The notes below the pieces were generated by a model. The model saw only the letters and a program-made list of their open reading frames with translations, ran no database searches and had not been told where the DNA came from. The position numbers and the translations under genes were made by a program. A stretch of DNA of 64,000 bases from Brachyspira aalborgi (GTDB taxonomy: Bacteria; Spirochaetota; Brachyspiria; Brachyspirales; Brachyspiraceae), in the NCBI RefSeq assembly GCF_008016455.1, contig NZ_SAXU01000001.1:434001-498000 (forward strand), read 5' to 3'. This document shows, piece by piece, positions 52,905-63,205 of the stretch. The first letter of the stretch is position 1. Each line of letters opens with the position of its first letter.

Positions 52905-54512
52905 ATGTTGGAAAATTCAAATAATACAAAAATTAAAGAAAAAATTACAAAGTCGTCTTTGAAAATGTCTATAGTAACTGCAATTAGTAGAATATTCGGA
53001 CTTGTTAGAGACCAAATACAGGCGGCTTTACTTGGAACAACTTTTATTGCGGACGCTTTTGCAATAGGTTTTATTCTTCCTAATTTATTAAGAAGATTAT
53101 TCGCTGAAGGAAATATGGTTGCAAGTTTTATTCCCGTATTTACCGAACTTGAAAAAGAAAAAGGAATCGAAGAATCAAAAAAATTTTTTAGAGCAATTTT
53201 TACGCTTTTAACTTTAATATTAATTCTAATCGTTTTAATAGGGATAATAATCTCTCCTCTACTCGTTAAATTTTTATATAAATCGGCAGATAAAGAAGCT
53301 TTGGATTTGGCTACAAATTTGTCAAGAATAATGTTTCCTTATCTTTTGTTTATATCGTTAGCGGCTTTGATGCAAGGAATTTTAAATATAAGAGGATATT
53401 ATTCTATTTCGGCTGCAAGTCCGATTATTTTAAATACTATTATAATAACTACAGCTTTAATTTTTTATTTCTTTTTTCCAAATGTTTTTGAAAATATGTC
53501 TTATGTTTTTGCAATAGCGGTTTTAATCGGCGGATTCGTTCAATTTATTTATCAAATGCCTTTTGTTAAAAAATTCGGATTTACTTTTAAGCCAAGTTTT
53601 AATTTTAAAGATATTTATGTAATAAAAATGATAAAACTATTTGCGCCTGGAATTTTTGGAGCGAGCGTTTATCAAATTAATTTGCTTGTTTCAACGGCTT
53701 TTGCGGGAGCGATTGGAGAAGGCAGAGTTTCGGCGGTTACTTTTGCAAACAGAATTCATGAATTCGTTTTGGGAGTTTTTGCCGTAAGTATAGCGACTGT
53801 TATGCTTCCGACTTTAAGCAAATTGATAGCCGAAGATAAAAAAGAAGAGGCAAAAGACACTTTAGGCTATTCTTTAAGATTAGTCGCTTTAATAACTATT
53901 CCCGCTACTTTCGGATTTATTATTTTAGGAAGAGAAATTGTAGCCTCAATTTTTCAATACGGAGCTTTTTCTTCAAATTCAACTTTTTTAGTTTCAAGCG
54001 CTTTAAAATATTTATCTATATCTTTATTTTTTGTGGCAAGTTATAGAATAGTTGTTCAATCGTTTTACGCTATGAAAGACATGAAAACTCCCGTATATAC
54101 GGCTTTTTTTTCATTTGTAATAAACGCTTTAAGCAATTATTTATGCGTTTATATTTTCAAATTCGATATAATCGGAATTTCAATTTCAAGCGTTTCTGCA
54201 AATATAATTTCTTTTTGCATATTATATATTTTATTAATGAAAAAAATTAAAACGAAATCCATAATCAATAAAAAAATCGATATTTTCAAAACTTTTTTAT
54301 CAAGTTTATTAATGGGAATGTTTGTTTTTTCTCTAAAATATTATTTTTTATCCGTTCCGCAATTTTCAAAAGCTTTTTTTGTATTAAAAGTTTTTATAAT
54401 AATTTTTGCAGGAATAATTTTTTACTGCTTAATAAATATAATTTTAAAAAACAATGATTTTTTATCTTTCATTAATATTTTTAGAAAAAAGATTATTAAA
54501 AGAAAATCATAA
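52905..54512 (+). CDS. murJ: Lipid II flippase MurJ (MviN)
   Basis: MurJ flips the peptidoglycan precursor lipid II across the inner membrane. The 535-residue polytopic protein has ~14 hydrophobic helices and family motifs: SIVTAISRIFGLVRDQIQAALLGTTFIADAFAIGFILPNLLRRLFAEGNM at the start (about 23-72), with the conserved R-x-x-GLVRD and PNLLRRLFAEG charged residues, and a C-terminal basic tail. It overlaps the end of the convergent trpA by 6 nt. The length (~510-540) is normal. Identification is firm. Confidence 0.93.
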   Translation: MLENSNNTKIKEKITKSSLKMSIVTAISRIFGLVRDQIQAALLGTTFIADAFAIGFILPNLLRRLFAEGNMVASFIPVFTELEKEKGIEESKKFFRAIFTLLTLILILIVLIGIIISPLLVKFLYKSADKEALDLATNLSRIMFPYLLFISLAALMQGILNIRGYYSISAASPIILNTIIITTALIFYFFFPNVFENMSYVFAIAVLIGGFVQFIYQMPFVKKFGFTFKPSFNFKDIYVIKMIKLFAPGIFGASVYQINLLVSTAFAGAIGEGRVSAVTFANRIHEFVLGVFAVSIATVMLPTLSKLIAEDKKEEAKDTLGYSLRLVALITIPATFGFIILGREIVASIFQYGAFSSNSTFLVSSALKYLSISLFFVASYRIVVQSFYAMKDMKTPVYTAFFSFVINALSNYLCVYIFKFDIIGISISSVSANIISFCILYILLMKKIKTKSIINKKIDIFKTFLSSLLMGMFVFSLKYYFLSVPQFSKAFFVLKVFIIIFAGIIFYCLINIILKNNDFLSFINIFRKKIIKRKS

Positions 54513-55277
54513 TATAGCGTTTTTCATTTCTTTAACATATTTTCCAACATAACTTGGCGAATCTTCTCCGTATTCTTCGCATAATTTTACTATTGCGCTT
54601 CCGACTATCACTCCGTCCGCATATTCGCTCATTTCTTTTGCCCGCTCTGGAGTCGATATTCCGAAACCTACGGCGACAGGAATATCATTAACCGATTTTA
54701 CAAGATTAACCATTTTTTCTATATTCGTGTTTATATTTTCTCTTATTCCCGTCACGCCTAAAGAAGAAACGCAATATATAAATCCGTTAGAATCTTTTGC
54801 TATTGCCGATATTCTCTCTTCGGATGTAGGCGCTATTAAAGATATAAAATCAATATCATACTTTTTAAATATCGAGTCGAATTCTTTTTTTTCTTCGTAA
54901 GGAACATCGGGAAGTATAATTCCGTCAATTTTTAATTTTTTAGATTTTTCTGCAAATCTTTCTATTCCATACGAAAACACTATATTTGCATAAGTCATAA
55001 AAACCATTGGAATATCGGTATTTTTTCTAACCAACTCTAACATAGAAAATATTTTATCCGTTGTAGTTCCATTTTTTAAGGCTCTGCTATTTGCCGATTG
55101 TATAATAGAACCTTCGGCTACAGGGTCGGAAAAAGGAATTCCAAGTTCTATTAAATTAGCTCCATTTTTCTCCATTTCGTATATAGTTTTTTCGGTTATA
55201 TCCAAAGAAATTTGTCCGCAAGTTATAAAAGGAATAAAAGCCTTTCCTTTTGAAAATGCATTTTTTATATTACTCAT
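54507..55277 (-). CDS. trpA: Tryptophan synthase alpha chain
   Basis: TrpA cleaves indole-3-glycerol phosphate to indole and glyceraldehyde-3-phosphate. The 256-residue (beta/alpha)8 protein has FIPFITCG (start), the catalytic Glu in [36 protein letters not shown], the APTS loop and VGFGISTPE. It is the last gene of the trp operon, overlapping trpB by 8 nt; its end overlaps the convergent murJ by 6 nt, so no terminator lies between. Identification is firm. Confidence 0.95.
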   Translation of the reverse strand: MSNIKNAFSKGKAFIPFITCGQISLDITEKTIYEMEKNGANLIELGIPFSDPVAEGSIIQSANSRALKNGTTTDKIFSMLELVRKNTDIPMVFMTYANIVFSYGIERFAEKSKKLKIDGIILPDVPYEEKKEFDSIFKKYDIDFISLIAPTSEERISAIAKDSNGFIYCVSSLGVTGIRENINTNIEKMVNLVKSVNDIPVAVGFGISTPERAKEMSEYADGVIVGSAIVKLCEEYGEDSPSYVGKYVKEMKNAIL

Positions 55278-56454
55278 TGATTATCTCCCCATTATATTTT
55301 GCTATCGATACGCAGTCTTTATCTCCCCTACCCGATAAATTTACTACTATTATTTTATCTTTATTCATTTTTGGCGCTTCTTTAATGGCATAGGATAAAG
55401 CATGGGCGCTTTCTATCGCGGGTATTATTCCTTCCATACGCGATAAATATTCAAAAGATTTAACCGCTTCATCGTCCGTTATCGGAATATATTTTACTCT
55501 TCCAATATCATGCAAATATGCATGTTCGGGACCTATTCCAGGATAATCGAGTCCCGCCGATATGGAATAAACGGGAGCTATCTGTCCATATTCATCCTGA
55601 CAAAAATAAGACTTCATTCCATGAAATATTCCTAATTTTCCCGTAGATATTGTAGCCGCCGTTTCAAAAGTATGAACTCCTCTTCCCGCCGCCTCGCATC
55701 CTACAAGCTCAACCGATTTATCTTCTATAAAATGATAAAAAGAACCTATCGCGTTAGAACCTCCGCCTACGCATGCCACAATCATATCTGGAAGTCTTTT
55801 TTCAATATTATAAATTTGCTCTTTAATCTCTTTTGAAATAATAGCTTGAAAATCCCGCACTATTGTAGGAAAAGGATGAGGTCCCATTACCGAACCAATC
55901 ACATAATGAGTGTCGTCTATTCTTTTAGTCCATTCTCGCATAGTTTCCGATACGGCGTCTTTTAAAGTTGCCGTCCCGCTTTCCACAGAATTAACTTTAG
56001 CTCCCAAAAGTTTCATTTTATAGACATTTAAAGCCTGTCTTTCGGTATCTTCTTTTCCCATAAATATTTCGCATTCCATATCCATAAGCGCCGCTATAGT
56101 CGCCGTTGCCACTCCATGCTGTCCCGCTCCCGTTTCGGCTATAACTCTTTTTTTCCCAATTTTTTTAGCGAGTAAAACCTGCCCTAAAACATTATTTATT
56201 TTATGCGCGCCAGTATGATTCAAATCTTCTCTCTTCAAATATATTTTTGCTCCTTTCAAATCTTCAGTAATTCTTTTTGCAAAATAAAGCATAGAAGGAC
56301 GATTCGCATAATTTTTAAATAAATCGTTTAATTCTTCGTTAAAATCTTTATCGTCTTTATAGAAATTATAAGCTTTTTCAAGTTCTATAATCGCATTCAT
56401 AAGAGTTTCGGGAATATATGTTCCGCCATGAACTCCAAAATGTCCTTTATTCAT
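55270..56454 (-). CDS. trpB: Tryptophan synthase beta chain
   Basis: TrpB condenses indole with serine, using PLP. The 394-residue product has [16 protein letters not shown], the PLP-lysine in [15 protein letters not shown] (about 79-93), [10 protein letters not shown], the [14 protein letters not shown] phosphate loop and SGRGDKD near the end. Type-1 TrpB. It overlaps trpF by 4 nt and trpA by 8 nt, suggesting coupled translation. Identification is firm. Confidence 0.96.
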   Translation of the reverse strand: MNKGHFGVHGGTYIPETLMNAIIELEKAYNFYKDDKDFNEELNDLFKNYANRPSMLYFAKRITEDLKGAKIYLKREDLNHTGAHKINNVLGQVLLAKKIGKKRVIAETGAGQHGVATATIAALMDMECEIFMGKEDTERQALNVYKMKLLGAKVNSVESGTATLKDAVSETMREWTKRIDDTHYVIGSVMGPHPFPTIVRDFQAIISKEIKEQIYNIEKRLPDMIVACVGGGSNAIGSFYHFIEDKSVELVGCEAAGRGVHTFETAATISTGKLGIFHGMKSYFCQDEYGQIAPVYSISAGLDYPGIGPEHAYLHDIGRVKYIPITDDEAVKSFEYLSRMEGIIPAIESAHALSYAIKEAPKMNKDKIIVVNLSGRGDKDCVSIAKYNGEIINE

Positions 56455-57092
56455 ATTCTCTCCTCTTTATAATTTTTCGTAATATTTATAATATATTTCA
56501 TTTTATCAAAATCTTTTATTCCGTCCGTTTCAAGTCCGCCCGACAAATCTACGCAGTAAGGATTAAATTTTAAAGCTTCGTTAATATTTTCTTTATTCAA
56601 TCCTCCAGCCAAAAAATACTTTTCATTAAAAATATTTTTGAAATTTTTATTTAACTTAAAAGCCTTTTTCAAATAATTCCAATTAAAAGTTTTTCCAACT
56701 TCGCATTTAAAATTATCTAAAAGTATAAAATCGGAAAATATATTAACGCTTTCTAATATAGAATTTTCATTTTCAACCGTCACGGATTTTATTATTTTAG
56801 AATTAGTTTTTATTTTTAGATTATCTATAAAATCATTATCTTCGCTTCCATGCAATTGAATAATATCTATAATTTTATCTTTAATCAAATTTAATATAAA
56901 ATCAAAATTATCGTTTACGAATACTCCAACGGCTTTTATTTCTTTGTCGAGTTTATTTTTTAAATTGCAGGCTTCTTCAAATTTGACTTTTCTTCTGCTT
57001 TCGGCGAAAACAAATCCTATATAATTTGGTTTCAATTTATTTGCATAATTTATATCTTCTTCTCTAAATAATCCGCAGGTTTTTATTTTCAT
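56451..57092 (-). CDS. trpF: Phosphoribosylanthranilate isomerase
   Basis: TrpF converts N-(5'-phosphoribosyl)anthranilate to CdRP. The 213-residue (beta/alpha)8 protein begins [13 protein letters not shown] (catalytic Cys-Gly), shows [30 protein letters not shown] (catalytic Asp) and the phosphate motifs FLAGGLN and VDLSGGLET. Its ATG shares one base with the trpC stop and its end overlaps trpB by 4 nt. Identification is firm. Confidence 0.93.
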   Translation of the reverse strand: MKIKTCGLFREEDINYANKLKPNYIGFVFAESRRKVKFEEACNLKNKLDKEIKAVGVFVNDNFDFILNLIKDKIIDIIQLHGSEDNDFIDNLKIKTNSKIIKSVTVENENSILESVNIFSDFILLDNFKCEVGKTFNWNYLKKAFKLNKNFKNIFNEKYFLAGGLNKENINEALKFNPYCVDLSGGLETDGIKDFDKMKYIINITKNYKEERI

Positions 57093-57892
57093 TAATCTAT
57101 TATTCCTCTTAATTTTTTTATTTCTTTTTCTTTATCTTTTTTAATCATAAGCGTCTCGCCTATAAGAACGGCGTTAGTTTTATTTGCTTCAAGAATTTTT
57201 ATATCGTTTCTATTTTTTATTCCGCTTTCGGAAACAAAAATTATATTATTTGGAATCAATTTTCTTAAACGAACGCTATTATTAATATCGACTTCAAAAG
57301 TTTTTAAATTTCTATTATTTACTCCTATTATTCTTGGATTTAAATTTAATATTTTTTCAAGCTCTTCCTCGTTATGAATTTCAAAAAGAGAAGATAAACC
57401 CAAACTATTTGCAATTTCAAAATAATCTTTTAATTTATATTTATCCAAAACGGCGGCAATAAGCAAAATAGCATCCGCTTTTATATTTTTGCTTTTATAT
57501 ATCATATATTCGTCTATTATAAAATCTTTGCGAAGTATTGGAATATTTACCGTTTCTTTAATCTCTTCTAAATATTTATCGCTTCCCATAAAATAATGAG
57601 GTTCGGTTAAACAAGAAATCGCATCGGCTTTTGCTTTTTGATAATCTTTCGCTATTTCAATATAATCAAATTCTTCTGTTATTATTCCTTTTGAAGGAGA
57701 GGCTTTTTTAATTTCGCAAATAAAATTAATTTTCTCTTTTTTGCCAATCGCTTTTTCAAAATTAAAATAATTTTCTTTTTCTACGCTTTTTATACTTTCG
57801 GCAATTTTCCTAACTTCGATTAAAGAGATTTTTTGTTTTTCTTTTCCTATACGCTCTTTTGTAGTTTCGCATATTTTATCAAGAATATTCAT
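57092..57892 (-). CDS. trpC: Indole-3-glycerol phosphate synthase
   Basis: TrpC closes the indole ring from CdRP. I start at ATG 57890-57892 (266 residues; MNILDKIC), as an earlier TTG three codons upstream has poor spacing. Motifs: FICEIKKASPSKGII (catalytic Glu and Lys), ISCLTEPHYFMGS, PILRKDFIIDEYMIY, IGVNNRNLKTFEVD and FVSESGIKN. Free-standing, not fused to TrpF. It follows trpD by 33 nt and overlaps trpF by 1 nt. Identification is firm. Confidence 0.94.
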   Translation of the reverse strand: MNILDKICETTKERIGKEKQKISLIEVRKIAESIKSVEKENYFNFEKAIGKKEKINFICEIKKASPSKGIITEEFDYIEIAKDYQKAKADAISCLTEPHYFMGSDKYLEEIKETVNIPILRKDFIIDEYMIYKSKNIKADAILLIAAVLDKYKLKDYFEIANSLGLSSLFEIHNEEELEKILNLNPRIIGVNNRNLKTFEVDINNSVRLRKLIPNNIIFVSESGIKNRNDIKILEANKTNAVLIGETLMIKKDKEKEIKKLRGIID

Positions 57893-57925
57893 TATCGACA
57901 AACCTATATAATTTTAATTATAATA

Positions 57926-58939
57926 TTAACTATTACTTTCTTTTATAAAATCTTCCAATTTTTCAAAAGCCTTTTTTTCGTCTATTAGATTTTCAGCCAT
58001 TTGGATGCCTTCTTTTATATTTTTAACTTTTTTAGCGATATAAAATCCAGCTCCAGCGTTCATACAAACGGCTTTTCTTTTAGCTCCATTATCTTTGAGA
58101 TTAAAAATATTTCTTATAATTTCCGCATTTTCTTTTACGCTTCCGCCTTCAAGTTCTTTTTTATCGCAAAAATCGTATCCAAAATCTTTAGGCGATATCG
58201 TATAAGATTTTAAATTTTCTTTATCTAAAATTTCGCATACTTTAGTTTCAGACGACATTGATATTTCGTCTATTTTATCCGTTCCGTAAACTACCATTCC
58301 TCTTTTAACTCCCAAATTCTGCATAACTTTTGCAAGAGGTTCGATTAATGATTCGTCATAAACTCCCATAAGTTCTATATTAGCTCCAGCTGGATTTGAT
58401 AAAGGTCCTAATATATTAAAAACCGTTCTTATTCCAAGTTCTTTTCTAACGGGAGCGACATATTTCATAGCTATATGATAATTTTGAGCGAATAAAAAAC
58501 ATATATTTATTTTTGAAAGAATTTCGCGACTCTTTTCGGGTGAAATATTTATACTAATTCCCAATTCTTCCAAAACATCCGCAGCGCCGCATTTTGAAGA
58601 CGCCGCTCTATTTCCATGTTTTGCAACCGCAACTCCTCCCGCAGCTATAACTATTGCAGACGCCGTAGAAATATTAAAAGAGTTAGAATTGTCTCCGCCA
58701 GTGCCGACTATTTCAAGAACTTCCATATTATGCAAAAGTTTTATGCAATTCTCTCTCATTCCCGCAGCCGAACCCGTTATTTCCTCAATAGTTTCGCCTT
58801 TCATTGAAAGCGCAGTTAAATACGAAGACATTTGAACGACTGTAGCTTTTCCAGACATTATCTCATTCATTACCTCTTTGGCTTCCTCGTAATTTAAATT
58901 TTCTTTTTTAGATAATTTTAAAATTGCTTCTTTAATCAT
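57926..58939 (-). CDS. trpD: Anthranilate phosphoribosyltransferase
   Basis: TrpD adds phosphoribose from PRPP to anthranilate. The 337-residue product has the diagnostic GTGGDNSNSFNISTASAIV (PRPP/anthranilate binding, about 80-98), KHGNRAASSKCGAADVLEELG, RKELGIRTVFNILGPLSNPA and the metal-binding SSETKVCEI region. The ATG overlaps the trpG stop by 4 nt. Length is usual. Identification is firm. Confidence 0.95.
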   Translation of the reverse strand: MIKEAILKLSKKENLNYEEAKEVMNEIMSGKATVVQMSSYLTALSMKGETIEEITGSAAGMRENCIKLLHNMEVLEIVGTGGDNSNSFNISTASAIVIAAGGVAVAKHGNRAASSKCGAADVLEELGISINISPEKSREILSKINICFLFAQNYHIAMKYVAPVRKELGIRTVFNILGPLSNPAGANIELMGVYDESLIEPLAKVMQNLGVKRGMVVYGTDKIDEISMSSETKVCEILDKENLKSYTISPKDFGYDFCDKKELEGGSVKENAEIIRNIFNLKDNGAKRKAVCMNAGAGFYIAKKVKNIKEGIQMAENLIDEKKAFEKLEDFIKESNS

Positions 58940-59544
58940 ATTATAACCTCGTATAAATTTTTTATAATATTAAATCCGTCTTTAGTCATAACCGATTCGG
59001 GATGAAATTGCACTCCGTATATCGGATATTCTTTATGCTCTATAGACATTATTTCTTTATCTTCTATTGAAAAAGAAGTTACTTTTAAACAATCGGGCAT
59101 GCTCTCTCTGACGGCTGACAGAGAATGATACCTTGCAACCTCGATTTGTTTAGGAAGATTTTTAAATAAAATAGAATTATTAGAAAGTTCAATAATCGAA
59201 GTTTTTCCATGCATCAACTTTTTTGCATAACTAACTTCCGCTCCGAAAGATTTGCATATTGCCTGATGTCCCAAACAAACTCCAAATATTATGGGATTTA
59301 TTTTACTTTTATTATCTTTATCAATATAGAAATATTTTATAATATCTATGCATATTCCCGCATCTTCGGGTTTTCCAGGTCCGGGCGATATTATTATAAT
59401 ATTTGGATTTAACTTTTCTATTTCTTTAAAATCTTCCGTTTTATATTCATCATTTCTTACAACCTTTATATTTTTATCAAATTGTCCTATAAGTTGATAA
59501 AGATTATAAGAAAAACTATCGTAATTGTCTATTAATAAAGTCAT
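58936..59544 (-). CDS. trpG: Anthranilate synthase component II (glutamine amidotransferase)
   Basis: TrpG supplies ammonia from glutamine to TrpE. The 202-residue class-I amidotransferase starts LLIDNYDSFSYNLYQ, has ISPGPGKPEDAG, the catalytic Cys in GVCLGHQAI and the His in YGVQFHPESV. It overlaps trpE and trpD by 4 nt each. The same subunit could serve 4-amino-4-deoxychorismate synthase (PabA), but the operon position favours TrpG, perhaps shared. Identification is firm. Confidence 0.94.
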   Translation of the reverse strand: MTLLIDNYDSFSYNLYQLIGQFDKNIKVVRNDEYKTEDFKEIEKLNPNIIIISPGPGKPEDAGICIDIIKYFYIDKDNKSKINPIIFGVCLGHQAICKSFGAEVSYAKKLMHGKTSIIELSNNSILFKNLPKQIEVARYHSLSAVRESMPDCLKVTSFSIEDKEIMSIEHKEYPIYGVQFHPESVMTKDGFNIIKNLYEVII

Positions 59545-61007
59545 AATTCCATCTCCGCCATTTTAGCAGCTTTTAATACCGCAGCCGCTTTATTTATGCA
59601 TTCTATATATTCCTTTTCGCCTACGCTGTCGTAAACTATTCCCGCTCCCGCTCTTATGCATATTTCGTCTTCTTTTTTATATATTAATCTTATTCCTATA
59701 CAAGTGTCCATATTGCCCGAAAAATCAATATAACCGATAGCGCCTCCGTAAATTCCTCTGCATATTCCTTCAAGTTCGTTTATTATCTCGCAAGCTCTTA
59801 TTTTTGGAGCGCCCGATAAAGTTCCCGCTGGAAGTATAGAATCCAAAACATCCAAAGCGTCTTTATCGTCTCTTATGATTCCCGATACTGTAGAAGCTAT
59901 ATGCATTATATGAGAATATTTTTCTACAAATTTATATTTTTCTACATTTACGCTTCCTATTTTGCTTATTTTTCCAATATCGTTTCTTCCCAAATCGACA
60001 AGCATATTATGTTCTGCAAGCTCTTTTTTATCAGTTAAAAGCTCTTTTTCCAATTTTAAATCTTCTTCTAAAGTTTTTCCTCTCGGACGACTTCCCGCCA
60101 AAGGATAAGTATGCAATTTATCGTTTTCAAGTTTAACCAAAGTTTCGGGAGAAGAACCCGCTATTTCTATATCGCCCATAGAAAAATAAAACATATAAGG
60201 AGACGGATTAATTGTTCGCAATACTCTATAAACATCAAATAAATTCCCTTCGGCTTTAGCGTATATCGGATTTGAAAGAACGACTTGAAAAATATCGCCT
60301 TCGTAAATATATTTTTTAGCCTTTTCTACCATATCGCAATATTTTTCTTTTGAAAAACTATGTTTCGCTTCCGATTTAAAACTAAACTTTTCAAAACTAT
60401 TTTTATATTTTTTGCTTTCTGTTTTAAGAAGTTTTTCTATAGAGTCCAATTTTTCTAAAGCTTTATCGTATTGAAAATCCAACTTTGAAATTTCTATTCC
60501 AGTGATTAATATTATTTTCTGTTTAAAATTATCGAAAATTATAACATCGTTAAAAAGAAACAAATTCAAATCGTAAAATTTATTATCGTATTCTTCAAAA
60601 TCGAGTTTTTTTTCGTTGTATCTTATATAATCGTAAGAAAAATATCCTGCAAGTCCGCCCGTAAAAGTAGGCATATCGTCAATTTTTGGCGTTTTATATT
60701 CTTTCAAAATTTTTCTTATTATGTCTTTAGGATTTCCTTTAATAGTTTTTAGTCCGTTTTTGTCTTTTATATTTACATTCCATTTGCTTGCGTTTATTTC
60801 TAGTATAGGCTCATAACATAAAAAAGTATATCTTCCCCAAACCTTTCTATCTTCCACGCTCTCCAAAAGAAATGCATTAACGCTTTTAGATTTTAAAATA
60901 CGCATAGCTTCTATAGGCGTAATAAAATCGGAATAAATTTCTTTGCAAATAGGAACTCGTTTATAATCGTTTAAATTTTTTATTTTCTTTATATTTTCAA
61001 TATTCAT
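59541..61007 (-). CDS. trpE: Anthranilate synthase component I
   Basis: TrpE makes anthranilate from chorismate. The 488-residue product has the N-terminal feedback-binding region (SVNAFLLESVEDRKVWGRYTFL, the tryptophan-binding LLES motif), GGLAGYFSYDYIRY, the chorismate-binding SPETLVKLE..., RPRGKT, and GTLSGAPKIRACEII and RAGAGIVYDS. The LLES motif suggests feedback inhibition by tryptophan. It is the first gene of trpEGDCFBA, has no visible ribosome-binding site and a ~40-nt leader. Identification is firm. Confidence 0.95.
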   Translation of the reverse strand: MNIENIKKIKNLNDYKRVPICKEIYSDFITPIEAMRILKSKSVNAFLLESVEDRKVWGRYTFLCYEPILEINASKWNVNIKDKNGLKTIKGNPKDIIRKILKEYKTPKIDDMPTFTGGLAGYFSYDYIRYNEKKLDFEEYDNKFYDLNLFLFNDVIIFDNFKQKIILITGIEISKLDFQYDKALEKLDSIEKLLKTESKKYKNSFEKFSFKSEAKHSFSKEKYCDMVEKAKKYIYEGDIFQVVLSNPIYAKAEGNLFDVYRVLRTINPSPYMFYFSMGDIEIAGSSPETLVKLENDKLHTYPLAGSRPRGKTLEEDLKLEKELLTDKKELAEHNMLVDLGRNDIGKISKIGSVNVEKYKFVEKYSHIMHIASTVSGIIRDDKDALDVLDSILPAGTLSGAPKIRACEIINELEGICRGIYGGAIGYIDFSGNMDTCIGIRLIYKKEDEICIRAGAGIVYDSVGEKEYIECINKAAAVLKAAKMAEMEL

Positions 61008-61052
61008 AATTTATAACTTATAATAATAAAATTTAGCTTAAAATACTTAAAT

Positions 61053-61081
61053 ATTATAATACTATTAGTAGTAATTGTCAA
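61053..61081 (-). promoter_or_regulatory. Consensus promoter of the trp operon, with operator-like palindrome
   Basis: TTGACA (61076-61081) and TATAAT (61053-61058), both perfect, 17-bp spacer, on the minus strand. The spacer contains the palindrome TACTATTAGTA (61060-61070), a candidate repressor site. The leader (about 61008-61046) shows no attenuator hairpin and no leader peptide with Trp codons. Confidence 0.75.
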
Positions 61082-61180
61082 GCGTTTATTTTTAAATTTT
61101 AAATAATAAATTTAATTTAAATTTATATATTATAAATCAATATAAAAAATAAATATTATATTAAATTAAATAAAGAATAA

Positions 61181-62308
61181 TCACCAAATGCTTTTATTAG
61201 GTTTTCTCAATTCTGGCTCGTCATTGCTTGGAATAACTTTTTTTAATTCGCTATATAATCTCTTCTCTTCTGAAGACAATTTTTTATTAACATCGATATT
61301 AACTATCACAAGCAAATCGCCTCTAACTCCTCTATTTAAGTTTGTAGCTCCGCCGCCTTTTAATTTGAAAACCTGTCCGCTATTCGTTCCCGCTGGAATT
61401 TTTATTTTTACTTTTTTCTTATCCAAAGTTTCTATAAGTATATCTGCTCCTAAAGTCGCTTGAACTATATTAATTCCTACTTCGGTTATCAAATCAATTC
61501 CATCTCTTATAAAATATTTATGAGGCAAAACATTAATATACAAATATAAATCGCCTGGAATTCCGCCCGCAATCGCTTCGCCTTCCTTTGAAACTCTAAG
61601 TTGAGTATTATCGTCTATGCCTTTTGGAATATTAACCGAAATAGTTTTAGGTTTTTTAATCGTTCCAGCTCCTCTGCAATTTTTACAAGGTGTTGTCACT
61701 ATCGAACCGCTTCCATGACATCTACTGCAAGTTCTTCTAACGCTAAAAAATCCTTGCGAACTTCTTATCTCTCCGCTTCCTCCACAAGTCGGGCAAGTTG
61801 TGGTTTTTGTTCCTGGCTCAGCTCCGCTTCCATGACAAACATCGCAAATATCGTTTTTGTCAAGTTTAATTTCCATTTTCTTGCCAAATACCGCATCTTC
61901 CAAAGAAAGATTAATATCGTATCTTATATCGTTTCCTCTTCTCTGCCTTGTAGAACTTCTGCTTCCAAATCCGCCTCCAAAAAAAGAACTAAATATATCG
62001 TCTAAATCGCCAAATCCTCCGCCGCCAAACATTGAAGAAAAATCAAAACCGCCTCTTCCGTAAGCGTCCGCAAAATCGCTATGAACTCCTTGAAATCCGA
62101 ATTTATCGTATTGAGAGCGTTTTTTTTCGTCCGATAATATTTCGTAAGCTTCCGTAGCTTCTTTAAATTTTTCTTCCGCTTCTTTATTTCCAGGGTTTCT
62201 GTCAGGATGATATTGCATAGCCAATTTTCTGTAGGCTTTCTTTATCTCATCCACATTGGCAGTTTTTGAAACTCCCAAAACCTCGTAGTAATCTCTTTTA
62301 TCAGCCAT
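61181..62308 (-). CDS. dnaJ: Chaperone DnaJ
   Basis: DnaJ stimulates the ATPase of DnaK and delivers unfolded protein. The 375-residue type-I Hsp40 has the J domain with YHPDRNPG (about 33-40), a G/F-rich region (about 75-120), four CxxCxGxG-type zinc repeats ([32 protein letters not shown]) and the C-terminal substrate domains. AAGGA precedes ATG. dnaK lies 1 kb upstream on the same strand, separated by a DUF1275 gene. No CIRCE element is seen in front. Identification is firm. Confidence 0.95.
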   Translation of the reverse strand: MADKRDYYEVLGVSKTANVDEIKKAYRKLAMQYHPDRNPGNKEAEEKFKEATEAYEILSDEKKRSQYDKFGFQGVHSDFADAYGRGGFDFSSMFGGGGFGDLDDIFSSFFGGGFGSRSSTRQRRGNDIRYDINLSLEDAVFGKKMEIKLDKNDICDVCHGSGAEPGTKTTTCPTCGGSGEIRSSQGFFSVRRTCSRCHGSGSIVTTPCKNCRGAGTIKKPKTISVNIPKGIDDNTQLRVSKEGEAIAGGIPGDLYLYINVLPHKYFIRDGIDLITEVGINIVQATLGADILIETLDKKKVKIKIPAGTNSGQVFKLKGGGATNLNRGVRGDLLVIVNIDVNKKLSSEEKRLYSELKKVIPSNDEPELRKPNKSIW

Positions 62309-62386
62309 TTATAAATATCCTTTTTAACTTAAATTAAATAAAAATATAATTATACTTTAAATATTCCAAAAAATCTTTTAAAAATT

Positions 62387-63151
62387 TCAAACCTCTTCAA
62401 AAAACATAAAACTATTTACAAACATTAAAACTCCCGCAGCAATCCAAACCGATTTAGTTCCAAATTTATTGGTAAATAAAGAACCTAAATAAGCGCCTAA
62501 AGTAAAAGACAAAATAATAGTCAAATAAATAAATCCATTTTTTACGCTTTTAATATGTTCTTCTTTTTTATTTTTATTTTTTCTAAATAAATAATCAAAT
62601 AAATGCTCCGAAGCAGAACGCAAATTTCCCGTGCACATAGTCGAAACATAGGAAAGCCCTTCTACTTTATTAAAAGTTGTCATATGAACCGCGGATATAA
62701 AAGAAACGGAACTAACCATTAAAGCGTTTGGGAAACTTCTTGAAAACATTCCAACCATAAAAAGTATAATCGTATTGATTAATAAAATAATATAACCCCA
62801 TTCTATTATATGCTTTTCGTTTGTAATTTTTTTTATAAATTGAGCGAACCAAATTCCGCATATAAAAGACAATATTGGAAACAGACAATTTATAGCGTCA
62901 TAAAATTTGCCTTTCGCTAAATTCATTGCAAGAAATATTATATTTCCCGTTTGAGCGTATGCAAAAATTCCGTCTTTCGTTATATAAGTATAAGCGTCCA
63001 CATAACCGCAAACCATAGAAAGCATTGAGGCTATATATATAGTTTCCAAAGTATGAATTTCTTTCTTCTTTTTTAGAAAAGATAAAATATTTTTTTTCGA
63101 TTTACTTTTTTTTGAAATATTCTTTTTTAATAATTTATTAATCAAAATCAA
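62387..63151 (-). CDS. DUF1275 (YoaK-like) membrane protein
   Basis: This 254-residue protein has about six transmembrane helices and the DUF1275 motifs GYVDAYTYI (about 49-57), AQTGNIIFLA (about 66-75) and MCTGNLRSASEHLF near residue 178. The first ~35 residues are strongly basic. The start codon seems to be TTG after AAAGG; no ATG is close. The biochemical role of the family is unknown. It sits between dnaK and dnaJ, 78 nt before dnaJ and 108 nt after the dnaK stop, an unusual insertion in this pair. Confidence 0.75.
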   Translation of the reverse strand: MILINKLLKKNISKKSKSKKNILSFLKKKKEIHTLETIYIASMLSMVCGYVDAYTYITKDGIFAYAQTGNIIFLAMNLAKGKFYDAINCLFPILSFICGIWFAQFIKKITNEKHIIEWGYIILLINTIILFMVGMFSRSFPNALMVSSVSFISAVHMTTFNKVEGLSYVSTMCTGNLRSASEHLFDYLFRKNKNKKEEHIKSVKNGFIYLTIILSFTLGAYLGSLFTNKFGTKSVWIAAGVLMFVNSFMFFEEV

Positions 63152-63205
63152 AACCTTTATAATTGATTTGTATAATTATATATCAAAGAACAATATAATC
63201 AAATA

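Noticed and set aside
54501-54520. Terminator between murJ and trpA
   Set aside because: The genes overlap by 6 nt and no GC stem is present; the two transcripts must run past each other or end by another route.
62309-62386. CIRCE (HrcA) element before dnaJ
   Set aside because: No TTAGCACTC-N9-GAGTGCTAA pattern, even degenerate, was found before dnaJ; the dnaK promoter is outside the window.
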